Shown here: positions 25,495 through 33,672 of the stretch, piece by piece
Layout: each line of letters starts with the position of its first letter
How positions within the stretch are numbered: position 1 is the first letter of the stretch
Notes under the pieces: model-generated
Told to the model about the DNA's origin: nothing
Seen by the model: the letters and a program-made list of their open reading frames with translations, nothing else
Databases searched by the model: none
Program-made: the position numbers and the translations under genes
Origin: Streptomyces sp. M41(2017)
GTDB taxonomy: Bacteria; Actinomycetota; Actinomycetes; Streptomycetales; Streptomycetaceae
Length of the DNA: 64,000 nt
NCBI RefSeq assembly: GCF_002078175.1
Contig: NZ_MWFK01000004.1
Span: 1-64,000, forward strand
Direction: 5' to 3'

Positions 25495-27093
25495 CTAGGA
25501 GGCACCGCCAGGGGCGTTCTCGGGCTGTTGTGGATCACTTCCGACGGTATAGACGTCCTTGACCTTCACCTCGGTCACGCCGCGGCCCTCGGGGAAGACG
25601 GCCCGCCAGTCGCCGATGAGGTGGAGTTCGTCGGTGCCCATCGCGCGGACGACCATGAGGCCTTCGTCGTAGGCCTTGAACGCCTTGGCCCACAGGTTGG
25701 CGAAGGCCTGCGAGCGGATGAGGTGCATCCAGTCGGTGCGGTAGAGCTCGCGGTTGTAGTTCGACTCTCCCAGCGTGGAGACGAATTTGGAGTACATCGC
25801 CTTCACGTACTCCAGCGTCACCTCATCGCCCTCGGCGATCGCGCGGTCGCGAGAGTCGCGGAGCGTGGTCCGGAACTTTTCCAGCAGGCCCTCGGTGGAG
25901 CCGGACGTCCACGACTCGTGGATCTCCGGCGGGTCGCACAGCCCGTACTTCGGACCGGATACCCGCAGCAGCAGCCTCAGTGTCGGTTCGGTCACCCACA
26001 GCGGGCCCGGCTCGTCGCGCTGGCCGACCGGGTTGGGCAGGACCGCGTCGTGCTCCCACACGGGCGGGGTGATCAGGTGCAGGCCGGCGCGCTTCCGGTC
26101 GTGGATATTGCCGGTGGAGTGCTCGAGCTGCCCGAGCGGCAGGTGGGTCTTGAGGGCGGACAGGTAGGCACCGTTGATGTCCAACGCCGTCACCTCGTGC
26201 GCACCGGCCGGGAGCTCGCCCCGCGTCCACTTCGGGCGGGCCTCCCAGATCTGGTCGGCGCCACGTGCGGACTGCTTGCGCAGGATGTCCGGCAGCCACG
26301 GGTGCGCGACGACGTCGTACCGGCCGCCCTTGCGCGTGTGGTCCAGCAGCGCCATCGCGTCGGGGATCGCCCGCTTCACCAGCGCGGTCGTCGCCGCCTC
26401 CACATCGCCGGCGTGCTCTTCGAGGACGGCCGCCACGGCGGAGGTGATCGGGTCGACGATGTCCGAGGCTGCCTTCACCCGACGGCCGACCGGTGCCACC
26501 TTCACACCCTTGGTTGCCGCAGCCCGGCCGCCCTGCCACCCGGTGCGCGCGGCCTTGCCCGGCCGCTGGCTCGGCACAGCCTGCGAGCGGGCCGGCTGTA
26601 CCCGCGGCTCAGACGGCTGCGGCTTCGTGGACACGACGGGTGCAGACGCCGGTGCCGAGGCAGCGCACTCGACGGGATCCAGATGCTGGGGGAAGCCTTC
26701 GACCTGCTGGCGCGCCGGCTGCCCGCACAACACGCACGGCTGCGGCGCGGCCAGCTCGCCGACGTCGTCCAGGACGACGGCCCGGCCCTCGTCGGTGGGC
26801 TCGTCCATGGGCGCGACGTCGTTGGGCGCTGGAGCGGTCACCGCGGCGGCGTTCAGCTTGGCGGCTGCGCCCTCGAGGAAGTACGCGTACTTCTCCCGCA
26901 GCTCACCGCCTGGCTCCCGCCCTGCTTCCCAGCCCCCGACCGTAGAAGTGCTGACCCCAAGCGCGGCCGCGAGCTGGGCACGCGAGAGGTGGAGTTCCTC
27001 GCGCCGCCGGCGCCGCTCCTCGGCGGGCGGCAGCGGCGCCCGGTCGGGGCTGGCGGCGGCGAGCAGGGCGTCAATCGCACTGCGGTCATCCAT
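25495..27093 (-). CDS. Tap-like telomere-associated protein
   Basis: 532 residues from ATG 27093 behind AGGAG. An in-frame ATG at 27114 overlaps the rep stop and is the alternative. Residues about 15-75 form an XRE-type HTH preceded by LPPAEERRRRREELHLSRAQ, as in Streptomyces Tap proteins. A Cys pair (CVLCGQPA) and a Pro-rich linker follow. The C-terminal half (ALDINGAYLSALKTHLPLGQ, VLPNPVGQRDEPGPLWVTEP, MYSKFVSTLGESNYNRELYR) follows the Tap plan. Tap binds telomere 3' overhangs and recruits Tpg. Rep, Tap and Tpg-like genes lie in one transcription unit. Confidence 0.65.
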   Translation of the reverse strand: MDDRSAIDALLAAASPDRAPLPPAEERRRRREELHLSRAQLAAALGVSTSTVGGWEAGREPGGELREKYAYFLEGAAAKLNAAAVTAPAPNDVAPMDEPTDEGRAVVLDDVGELAAPQPCVLCGQPARQQVEGFPQHLDPVECAASAPASAPVVSTKPQPSEPRVQPARSQAVPSQRPGKAARTGWQGGRAAATKGVKVAPVGRRVKAASDIVDPITSAVAAVLEEHAGDVEAATTALVKRAIPDAMALLDHTRKGGRYDVVAHPWLPDILRKQSARGADQIWEARPKWTRGELPAGAHEVTALDINGAYLSALKTHLPLGQLEHSTGNIHDRKRAGLHLITPPVWEHDAVLPNPVGQRDEPGPLWVTEPTLRLLLRVSGPKYGLCDPPEIHESWTSGSTEGLLEKFRTTLRDSRDRAIAEGDEVTLEYVKAMYSKFVSTLGESNYNRELYRTDWMHLIRSQAFANLWAKAFKAYDEGLMVVRAMGTDELHLIGDWRAVFPEGRGVTEVKVKDVYTVGSDPQQPENAPGGAS

Positions 27094-27113
27094 CGTCTGC
27101 TCCTGGCGGCTCA

Positions 27114-28145
27114 TCACGAGGCATCCACGAGAGCCACGCGGTCCGGATGACAGTTTCCGCACTTCTCGCCAGAACCCAGCTCGCCGAGAGTCCGGAACCG
27201 GGGATTGCGCAGGGCAGCGGGAGTGCCAGGCCCGCACTCGCCGCACCACTCCGGCAGACCGCGCTTGCTCTTGCTCGAACGACCGGACTCGATGGCGACC
27301 GGCACAGTGGATCGCTCCGAATGCTGGGCAAGGTTAGTCCAGCCCCGCGGTGCCATCTCCCGGACGCGGTCACACAGCCACCCTTCCGGCAGCCCCTGCG
27401 CCAGCAACTCAGTGGCCTGACCCTCCAGCCGGGCATGCGTGGCCTTCAGCAACGGGCGTCCCAGGGCAGCGGCGTAGGCATCCACGATCCGTCCTGCTGC
27501 CGAGTGTGCCTTCCCTTGCTCGCGCTGCTGAGGCAGCTCAGCCCCTGAGGGGTTGGGCCCTTGGGGCGCAGCATCGGTCTCTCTCTCTCCGTCCGTCGGG
27601 ACGTTCGCAGCACCCTCAGCGTGGGCTGAGACAGGAGAGAGAGAAGAGGGAGATTTAGAAGGAAGGAGAAGGGGGTCGGAATCCGACGGGGGTGTGGGGT
27701 CGGAATCCGACCGGGGGGGGGTCGGAATCCGACCCGGGGGGGTCGGAATCCGACGGGGGGAGGGGTCGGAATCCGACCCGGGGTCTGACCTGCGGTTTTC
27801 CTGAGGGGCGCTGAAGGTGAGCTCTTCCACGAGCGTCGGACCGTAGTCGGTGCGCGCCCGCTTCATGCTCGCCAGCAGGTCGAGGTTTACGCGGTACAGG
27901 TCGGCGATCCGCGCGTTGTTCTTGGGGCTGTACCGCTCCTTGGCTGCCAGCAGACCGCTCTTGATCAGCTTCTGCTTGTTCGCCTTGGCTGCCGACTCCT
28001 TCATGTGGGCCTCGTCCGCCAGCTGCTGCATGGAGGCGATCACGTAGCCCTTGGCGTCGGTGTGGTTGCAGCACGCCATCAGAAACGCGCCTTCGCCGAC
28101 GCTCAACCCGTCAGCCTGGAAGACCAGGTTCATGTGCTGGATCAC
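27114..28145 (-). CDS. Putative linear-plasmid replication initiator with internal iterons
   Basis: 343 residues from GTG 28145 behind GGGGGAGG. Residues 1-90 form a winged-helix domain (LSVGEGAFLMACCNHTDAKG, IASMQQLADEAHMKESAAKA) of the kind found in actinobacterial plasmid replication proteins. Residues about 115-155 are a low-complexity SDSDP / RIPTPP stretch encoded by five copies of GTCGGAATCCGAC. The C-terminus has a zinc-type motif (CGECGPGT ... CGNCHPD). For pSLA2-type linear plasmids an origin with repeats inside the rep gene is known, which supports this reading. The 3' end overlaps the Tap-like gene (ATGA). Confidence 0.65.
   Translation of the reverse strand: MIQHMNLVFQADGLSVGEGAFLMACCNHTDAKGYVIASMQQLADEAHMKESAAKANKQKLIKSGLLAAKERYSPKNNARIADLYRVNLDLLASMKRARTDYGPTLVEELTFSAPQENRRSDPGSDSDPSPRRIPTPPGRIPTPPRSDSDPTPPSDSDPLLLPSKSPSSLSPVSAHAEGAANVPTDGERETDAAPQGPNPSGAELPQQREQGKAHSAAGRIVDAYAAALGRPLLKATHARLEGQATELLAQGLPEGWLCDRVREMAPRGWTNLAQHSERSTVPVAIESGRSSKSKRGLPEWCGECGPGTPAALRNPRFRTLGELGSGEKCGNCHPDRVALVDAS
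27580..27644. other. Inverted repeat next to the iterons
   Basis: TCTCTCTCTCC at 27580-27590 and its exact complement GGAGAGAGAGA at 27634-27644, separated by 43 bp, lie 30 bp from the first iteron inside the rep gene. It may belong to the origin. Confidence 0.4.
27675..27777. repeat. Five palindromic iterons, candidate replication origin
   Basis: Five perfect copies of the 13-bp palindrome GTCGGAATCCGAC start at 27675, 27699, 27721, 27742 and 27765. The spacing of 21-24 bp is about two helical turns, so all copies would face one side of the helix. G-rich spacers separate them. The whole array lies in the rep coding sequence. Confidence 0.8.
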
Positions 28146-28534
28146 CGGCCTACCTCCCCCGCGACGCCGGCCGCGACAGACCGGGCAGGGTTCAGGCAGG
28201 CCAGAGCCGCGGCTGCGATCGCCGCGCGCGGTGGGTGTTGCTTGCTGTGCAAGGGGTCATCTCCCCAGATGAGGGGAGCCATGATCAGCGCGTGTGACCT
28301 AGCAGGGACCCGGAATAGTGGCGTTGCGCAGATTCCTGCGCATACTCTGGGTATAGGTGACCACGCGAGCCTGTTGGCTCACGGGCATCACCCGGCAGAC
28401 GAGGTCACCTCGCTGCTCACGACTCAGGGCGCTGGAATCGGCTGAGTCGAACGCTGGGAAGCGGCTTCCGTTGTGGCGACGGGGGCCGCTTCGGCGTTTT
28501 ACGGAGGTTGCATGCTCTCCTTCTAGATCAGGCG
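28146..28534. other. Upstream region of rep; possible 55-residue ORF
   Basis: It should hold the rep promoter and leader. A short + strand frame from ATG 28281 (behind GAGGGGAG) to 28445 reads MISACDLAGTRNSG and ends HHPADEVTSLLTTQGAGIG. It may be a real peptide but has no family. A palindrome GCGCAGATTCCTGCGC lies near 28330. Confidence 0.3.
28458..28492. terminator. Hairpin terminator
   Basis: GAAGCGGC pairs with GCCGCTTC and is followed by GGCGTTTTA. It lies past the end of the minus-strand HTH gene and could stop transcripts from either side. Confidence 0.5.
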
Positions 28535-28792
28535 TCAGTCCTGCTGAGGGAACTTCGAGGCAAGTGCGTTCAGGAACCGGGCGTACGTCTGGCGGTGCGG
28601 CTGCCGTGGCTCCGCCCGTCCGGTCTCCCACCGGGCCACCTGCACTCGATGCACGCCGAGGGCATCTGCCACTTCGGCCTGGGTCAGATTTCCGGCCAGG
28701 CGAAGCCGAGCCCTTTCTGCAGGGCCTGGAAGAGCAGCGGCCCGGTTCAGCAAGGACTCGATCGGCGCGGGAAGTTCTTGCGCGGTCGACAT
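28535..28792 (-). CDS. Stand-alone HTH protein resembling the Tap N-terminus
   Basis: 85 residues from ATG 28792 behind GAAGGGAGG. The sequence LPGPAERARLRLAGNLTQAE, VADALGVHRVQVARWETGRA and RFLNALASKFP repeats the pattern of the Tap-like HTH at the start of 25495-27093, but the protein ends there. It could be a truncated Tap copy or a small regulator competing for the same DNA near rep. Confidence 0.7.
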   Translation of the reverse strand: MSTAQELPAPIESLLNRAAALPGPAERARLRLAGNLTQAEVADALGVHRVQVARWETGRAEPRQPHRQTYARFLNALASKFPQQD

Positions 28793-28904
28793 ACGCCTCC
28801 CTTCAGTAACTGGCATCCCGAACGCTACACGAAAGTGATCTGTCGTAAGGCGCCATCGAGGACTTGACGGCGTGTCGAGTGGCGATGCGCCTAGGGTCAC
28901 ACCC

Positions 28905-29549
28905 ATGCGGCTCGTCCTCTTCGACCTCGACAACACACTGGTCGGTCGCACAGCTGTCTTCCCCAACGCCATCGCCGACTTGTGCAACGAGCGCAATTAC
29001 GGGCCGGATGTCGAAGCGTGGTTGCTGGCAGAGCTGGTCCAGCGAGCTGCTCCAACTGACTTCGAGCGGCTGCGGGAAGCGTTCCGACTGGATGCGCCAG
29101 CGCTGCAACTGTGGCAGGAGTACGTCGACCGCATGGCAGCCGCCGTCACCTGTCGCCCCGAGGTCATCGAAGGGCTGTCCCGCCTGCGAGCGGCCACCTG
29201 GACGGTCGGCGTCATCACGAACGGTGCCAGCGACATCCAGCGAGCCAAACTCGTCGCCACCGGCCTCGCCGACCTTGTCGACGGCGTCGCGGTCTCGGGC
29301 GACTTGGAAATTCGTAAACCGGACCGGCGCCTGTACGACCTTGCAGCCTCCCGTTGCGGTTCGAGACTTGAAGACGGCGGCTGGATGGTCGGCGACAACC
29401 CAGCCGGAGACATCGGCGGCGGCTATCAAGCCGGCCTGCGCACCATCTGGCTGCGGGGTCGCCCCTGGCCGGACGATCTTCTCGCCGCGGACCACGTCGT
29501 CGACGACGTGACCGACGCGATCACCATCCTGCTCAACGAGACGGAGTAG
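28905..29549 (+). CDS. HAD-superfamily hydrolase
   Basis: 214 residues with the HAD motifs: FDLDNTLV (motif I nucleophile and acid), VITNGASD (motif II), RKPDRRLYD (motif III Lys) and GDNPAGDIGGG (motif IV). A helical cap lies between motifs I and II. It is a probable phosphatase of a small phosphorylated substrate. The ATG at 28905 is preferred because it starts directly at motif I; a GTG at 28872 is in frame. The dehydrogenase gene starts 5 bases after its stop. Confidence 0.8.
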   Translation: MRLVLFDLDNTLVGRTAVFPNAIADLCNERNYGPDVEAWLLAELVQRAAPTDFERLREAFRLDAPALQLWQEYVDRMAAAVTCRPEVIEGLSRLRAATWTVGVITNGASDIQRAKLVATGLADLVDGVAVSGDLEIRKPDRRLYDLAASRCGSRLEDGGWMVGDNPAGDIGGGYQAGLRTIWLRGRPWPDDLLAADHVVDDVTDAITILLNETE

Positions 29550-29553
29550 CACC

Positions 29554-30396
29554 GTGGACCAGCCGACCGTCGGCATCCTCCACCCCGGCAGCATGGGCGC
29601 CGCCGTCGCAGCATGCGCCGCGACCAACGCCGCCGACGTTCTGTGGTGCAAGGCCGGACGCAGCCTCGCGTCCGCAGAGCGGGCTGCCCGATTCGGTCTC
29701 ACACCGGTGGCCACGCTTCCCGAGCTGCTGGACCGCAGCGACGTCGTCATCAGCCTCTGCCCGCCCGCGGCCGCCGAAGAACTCGCAGCCGACGTGGCAT
29801 CACACGGCTTCGGTGGCTCATACGTCGACGCCAACGCCATCAACCCCGACCGCATGCTGCGCATCGCGGCCCTGCTCACCCCCTCCGCCGAAGCCGTCGT
29901 GGACGGAGGTGTCGTCGGTTCGCCGCCAACCGGGGGCAAGTCACCGACGTTGTATCTGTCCGGGCCGTCCGACGCGACCGCGCGGATCGAGGCGCTCTTT
30001 GCAGGCACCGCCGTGCACACCGCGACGCTGGGCACAGAGGTCGGGAAGGCCTCGGCGTTGAAGCTGTCGTACGCCACTTTCCAGAAGACCTCACGCGTGC
30101 TTGTCGCGCTCGCGGTCGGCATGGCACGCGAGCACGGCGTCGACCAGGACCTCATCGACGTCGCCTCCCGGCGTACCGACTCGTACCTGGCAGAACCGCA
30201 GTACGTCGCCAAGGCCGCTGCGCGCGCCTGGCGTTGGGGCCCGGAGCTGGAGGAAGCCGCCGACATGCTCGCGGACGCAGGCCTCCCGCCGGAGATGCTG
30301 CGCGCTGCCGCGTCCACGTTGGCACGGTGGAACGACGTCAAGGACGACCACGAGCTCACGCTCAACGATGCCCTGGACCGACTCGCCCGCCCGTAG
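29554..30396 (+). CDS. NAD(P)-dependent oxidoreductase, 6PGDH/3-HIBDH-like
   Basis: 280 residues starting at GTG. The Rossmann motif GILHPGSMGAAVA fills the G-x-x-G-x-x-G slot of the 3-hydroxyisobutyrate/6-phosphogluconate dehydrogenase superfamily. The domain break (VDGGVVGSPPTGGKSPTLYL) and the catalytic Lys region (GKASALKLSYATFQK) are present. The helical second domain fits the length. Its substrate is unknown. It pairs with the HAD gene and converges on the kinase-like genes. Confidence 0.75.
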   Translation: MDQPTVGILHPGSMGAAVAACAATNAADVLWCKAGRSLASAERAARFGLTPVATLPELLDRSDVVISLCPPAAAEELAADVASHGFGGSYVDANAINPDRMLRIAALLTPSAEAVVDGGVVGSPPTGGKSPTLYLSGPSDATARIEALFAGTAVHTATLGTEVGKASALKLSYATFQKTSRVLVALAVGMAREHGVDQDLIDVASRRTDSYLAEPQYVAKAAARAWRWGPELEEAADMLADAGLPPEMLRAAASTLARWNDVKDDHELTLNDALDRLARP

Positions 30397-30403
30397 CCCG
30401 TGC

Positions 30404-30976
30404 TCATGCCATCGCCGCTCCCGCGCGCTGAGCCAGCAGCTGGTCGACGAGCCGCGCCACGTCCGACGGTGATGCCACCGCGGTGTTCACGGTCAGGTCC
30501 CAGACCGTCTCCGGGCATGCGTCCAGGTCGTGGCGGGTGGCGTCCCACGCCGCCAGACGTGCCGTGGTGTCGCTGTCACCACGCCGTTCGGAACGGTGCG
30601 CGGTCACCTCGCGCGGGCACCACAGCAGTACCGTCGCCCAGTCGGCCGGATAGCCGTCGACCACAGCGCGGACGCCGTCGATCTGTCCCAGGTGTATCAC
30701 CGGCACGGCGGCCGCGAACACGGTGTCGAGGCCAGGCTTGTCGATGACGTAGGTGTTGCCGTAGCGGTGGTTCGCGTACACGACGTCGCCTGCGGCCTCG
30801 AGCTTGCGCAGTTGCTCCGCCGTGCTCATCCGGTAGCCGGCGGTTTTGCCGGACCCGACCTTCAGCCGCGCGAACTGCGCGTATCTCGCCGGGTGCAACT
30901 CGGTGAGTGCCGCGGTCACAGTGTCCTTGCCCGCAGCTGGCGGCCCATAGAGGACAAGTCCCTGCTTCGCGGTCAC
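30404..30976 (-). CDS. P-loop kinase-like protein (guanylate kinase type)
   Basis: 190 residues. It starts at GTG 30976, overlapping the upstream stop as GTGA. The P-loop LVLYGPPAAGKDTVTAAL is at the N-terminus. The arrangement that follows (RLKVGSGKTAGYRMS, VVYANHRYGNTYVID, VIHLGQIDGVRAVVD, then HRSERRGDSD) resembles guanylate-kinase-like folds, but I cannot name the substrate. It is translated with the HTH-P-loop gene. Confidence 0.7.
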   Translation of the reverse strand: MTAKQGLVLYGPPAAGKDTVTAALTELHPARYAQFARLKVGSGKTAGYRMSTAEQLRKLEAAGDVVYANHRYGNTYVIDKPGLDTVFAAAVPVIHLGQIDGVRAVVDGYPADWATVLLWCPREVTAHRSERRGDSDTTARLAAWDATRHDLDACPETVWDLTVNTAVASPSDVARLVDQLLAQRAGAAMA

Positions 30977-32010
30977 GCGTATACCGTCCCCATCGCCTGT
31001 CGGGCTTGGTCCGCAAGCGACACTGCCGTCCCCAGTCGGTTGTCGACGACCAGGTGCGGCACCGCGGGCCGCAGGTCCAGGTCGATGGTCGCCATGTACT
31101 CGTCCCACCGCTGGAGCTTCCACGCGTCCCGGGCCGCAGAGCGGAAGGTGATGTACTCCCGCATCGACTCCTCGTCACAGCGCACCCAGACCGGGAACAC
31201 GTCGACACCCATGGACGCCGCCCTGTTGGACAGGCGCTGCATCCAGGCCGCGTCGGTCATCTCCGCGATGAACGGCGCGCTCAACACCGTGGAGATGCCG
31301 CACTTGATGTTGGCCATGGCCGACTGCATGAGGCAGTCGTACTCCACGGACCGGACCTCCTTCCTGTAAAGCTCGGTGTGCCGGTCGTTCGGATCGCCCC
31401 CCAGCGCGACTAGGAGGCGCTCCACCAACGGCCGGGTCAGCGGATCTTTGTCGAGGAGCGGCCAGCCCGTGAGCTGGACGAAGAACCGGGCCAACTCGGT
31501 CTTCCCGCTGCCGGCGAACCCACCAACCAGGATCAGCACAGGGCGGTGCGGGTCACCGCCAGTGTGCCGGCGCTTCCACGCGTCGATGATGCGCTGCTGC
31601 AGTGAGAAGTGATCGGCATCGCCATCGCCGGGAGCTATGCGATGGATCGCCCGCTCGACCGCCAGGACCTGAGCGCCGTTGAGACGGTCGTCCATCGGCG
31701 TGAGCTTGAAGGACGTCTCTTCACCCGGCAAGGCGGTACGAAAGCCCAAGTCGGGCTCAGTGGCGCGGTAGAGCAGACAGTAGGCGCGCCGGTAGTGCGG
31801 GCCTGGGTAGACCTCACCCTGCTCGTGCTGCCACAACGTCTGGGGATTCGCTGCGGGAATGCCCTTGAGCTTGGCCTGCTCAGCGACTTCCCTAAGACGC
31901 TCACCCGCCTTCTCCAGAGTCAGGCCATGAGCCTCGCGCTGCTCACGCAACCTGTCCGGGCGCCAGCCTGCGCGTTGCTTCCCCACCCCTTGCCGCTCCG
32001 TCATCCTCAT
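30973..32010 (-). CDS. HTH protein fused to a P-loop kinase-like domain
   Basis: 345 residues. The N-terminus (about 10-75) is an XRE-like HTH (LREQREAHGLTLEKAGERLR, PQTLWQHEQGEVYPG). From about 145 a P-loop appears (VLILVGGFAGSGKTELARFF), with LLDKDPLTRPLVERLL behind it. The arrangement recalls AAA-33/zeta-toxin-type kinases. The start may be ATG 32010 or 32004. It may sense and phosphorylate a small molecule while controlling its own operon; that is inference. Confidence 0.72.
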   Translation of the reverse strand: MRMTERQGVGKQRAGWRPDRLREQREAHGLTLEKAGERLREVAEQAKLKGIPAANPQTLWQHEQGEVYPGPHYRRAYCLLYRATEPDLGFRTALPGEETSFKLTPMDDRLNGAQVLAVERAIHRIAPGDGDADHFSLQQRIIDAWKRRHTGGDPHRPVLILVGGFAGSGKTELARFFVQLTGWPLLDKDPLTRPLVERLLVALGGDPNDRHTELYRKEVRSVEYDCLMQSAMANIKCGISTVLSAPFIAEMTDAAWMQRLSNRAASMGVDVFPVWVRCDEESMREYITFRSAARDAWKLQRWDEYMATIDLDLRPAVPHLVVDNRLGTAVSLADQARQAMGTVYA

Positions 32011-32190
32011 GGCCGCGAGCCTAGAGTGCAGGCCGGAAATCCCATGTGTACGCGAATGTTGAAATCCCGTGAATGAGGATGCGTACAGGCTTCGACAAGC
32101 CGCTGTGATGTTGGCTCGCCAGCACAGCCGCTGTGATGGGCCCCACACAGAGGAACTGTCAGGCGGAGGCCAATTATGAAGATTTGGAAC

Positions 32191-32943
32191 TTAGGCGTTG
32201 AAGTCGTACTCCAGGATGTACGAAGCGCTGTCCATGGTCATCTCGTTCACTTCCACGACGGAACCCTCAGCGTCATAGGCGGTACGGAACAGCTTGATGA
32301 CCGGCCGCTCTGTGGGCAGCTCAAGGCGCTGTGCTTCATCGGAACTCGGAAACCGGCACCGGATCTCTTCCCGGAAGTGCGCGGGAGCGTGTCCAATCTC
32401 GGAAAGACGGGCGTAGATGCCGCCTTCCCCAGTGTCGACACGGGTGATAGCCGTGCCGCTGACCAGCTGCAGTGGCAGGTACGAACTGGCGAGCATGACG
32501 GACCGGTCATCCAGCACGAAACGCCGAGAGCGGGCACATACAGGAGTGCCCTCTTCCAGCCCAAGCAAGTGCGCAATGTGCGCAGGCGCGGGAACGGTAT
32601 CGACTCGAACATCGATCGACACCGGTCGCTCTTCGTCCGCCGACCAGATGGACTTCCCTTCGCCCCAATGGTCCCGGGCGAGACGCTGGATGCCGCGGCG
32701 TCGGATCGGTCGGAAGGAGACGACGCGAGCGCCGGCTCCGCGTTTTGTCTCCACTAGCCCCTCGACCCGAAGGACCTTCAACGCCTGCCGGGCCGTGAGA
32801 GTCGCGACGTCGTACTGCTCCGCCAGCGCGGATTCCCCCGGCAAGCGATCGCCAGGGCCGTACTGACCAGCCGCGATGGCCTCTCTGAGGTCATCCGCGA
32901 TGCGCTGATACTTCGGCCGCTGAGGCCCGTTCTCGCTCGCCAT
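32191..32943 (-). CDS. GntR-family repressor, KorSA-like
   Basis: 250 residues. An N-terminal GntR winged helix (YQRIADDLREAIAAGQYGPG, LPGESALAEQYDVATLTARQ) precedes a UTRA/HutC-type effector domain (VCARSRRFVLDDRSVMLASS, ending ASYILEYDFNA). In pSAM2 and related elements the GntR protein KorSA represses transfer genes, and this gene stands at the head of the transfer cluster. Four CTCGTTAACGAG-like sites lie in its upstream region, so self-control and control of the divergent transfer genes are likely. Confidence 0.8.
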   Translation of the reverse strand: MASENGPQRPKYQRIADDLREAIAAGQYGPGDRLPGESALAEQYDVATLTARQALKVLRVEGLVETKRGAGARVVSFRPIRRRGIQRLARDHWGEGKSIWSADEERPVSIDVRVDTVPAPAHIAHLLGLEEGTPVCARSRRFVLDDRSVMLASSYLPLQLVSGTAITRVDTGEGGIYARLSEIGHAPAHFREEIRCRFPSSDEAQRLELPTERPVIKLFRTAYDAEGSVVEVNEMTMDSASYILEYDFNA

Positions 32944-32963
32944 ACGTAGTCCCGTCTCCCTAC

Positions 32964-33112
32964 CTCGTTAGCGATCCTACGGCCGCTCGTGATCGAGGAC
33001 TGGAACGGGTGCCGAGATCGGCACAGGCTTTGTGTTACGCAGTGTAGCTCGTTAGCGAACTTCTTGACATCGTTAACGAGCAAGAGTGTACTTGCCTCAC
33101 CTCGTTAACGAG
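32964..33112. promoter_or_regulatory. Cluster of four CTCGTTAACGAG-type operators
   Basis: Sites at 32964-32975 (CTCGTTAGCGAT), 33048-33059 (CTCGTTAGCGAA), 33069-33080 (ATCGTTAACGAG) and 33101-33112 (CTCGTTAACGAG, perfect palindrome). They lie between the GntR gene and the transfer genes and are probable binding sites for the GntR protein. Confidence 0.7.
33064..33092 (+). promoter_or_regulatory. Promoter overlapped by operators
   Basis: TTGACA (33064-33069), 17 bases, TGTACT (33087-33092). The spacer contains the third operator and the fourth lies just downstream, so a bound repressor would block RNA polymerase. It should read into the transfer genes. Confidence 0.65.
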
Positions 33113-33672
33113 GTTGATCGCCCCGGAGGGCTCCGCGAGGGCTCAAGGGAAGCGTCAGCTGTTTGAGAACTCCACAGCGTGATCCACCACAGCTACGACA
33201 GCCGTGACCACACCGGCTGAGTGAGTGGAGATCCGTCGTGAGGCGCCATCACCCACGGTGGTGGCAGTCGACACGTGCAACAACCCGTTAGGCGCTCAGC
33301 ATTGGCGGCCTGGAGGCGGTAAGACGCAGCCAGGCGCTCATTACTGACGGGTAGTACGGAGGGTCGACACCCCCATGACGCTAAAGAACGATGCGGCACA
33401 CCTTTGCTGTGACTGACCCGTCCGGACGGATCTCCCGGACGACGAGCAGCCCGCATCTATCGGAGATTCGACACCCCCAGGTGTCGTGCAACCTCGCAGC
33501 CTGTGCTGCCCGCCGCCGACCGAGCTCGCCTTTTCGGGACTCGGTGGCCGGCGGAGTGCGCAGGACGCACTTCCCGCCCCGTTCGGTGGCGGGGTCATGA
33601 CGCGACGAACCCCCAGGGATTGCCCTCCCCGGGGGTTCTTTGTCGCAGGTCCCTTTAGAGAGGACGACCTGC
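33113..33672. other. Long leader or intergenic region before the transfer genes
   Basis: No gene with a ribosome site and natural composition was found on either strand. The main structure is the hairpin with T run at 33607-33638. A transfer origin or a long leader could lie here, but I see no cluster of GACCCGGA-type TraB recognition repeats. Confidence 0.4.
33607..33638 (+). terminator. Hairpin with T run before the first transfer gene
   Basis: GAACCCCC pairs with GGGGGTTC, followed by TTTG, 35 bases before the start codon at 33673. It may attenuate read-through from the repressed promoter. Confidence 0.6.

Noticed and set aside
25528..27337. Two long + strand frames opposite the Tap-like gene
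   Set aside because: Composition of an antisense shadow; the minus gene has HTH and Tap-type motifs.
33113..33672. TraB recognition (clt) locus of GACCCGGA-type repeats
   Set aside because: No cluster of that 8-mer was found here or near traB; only scattered single copies in genes.
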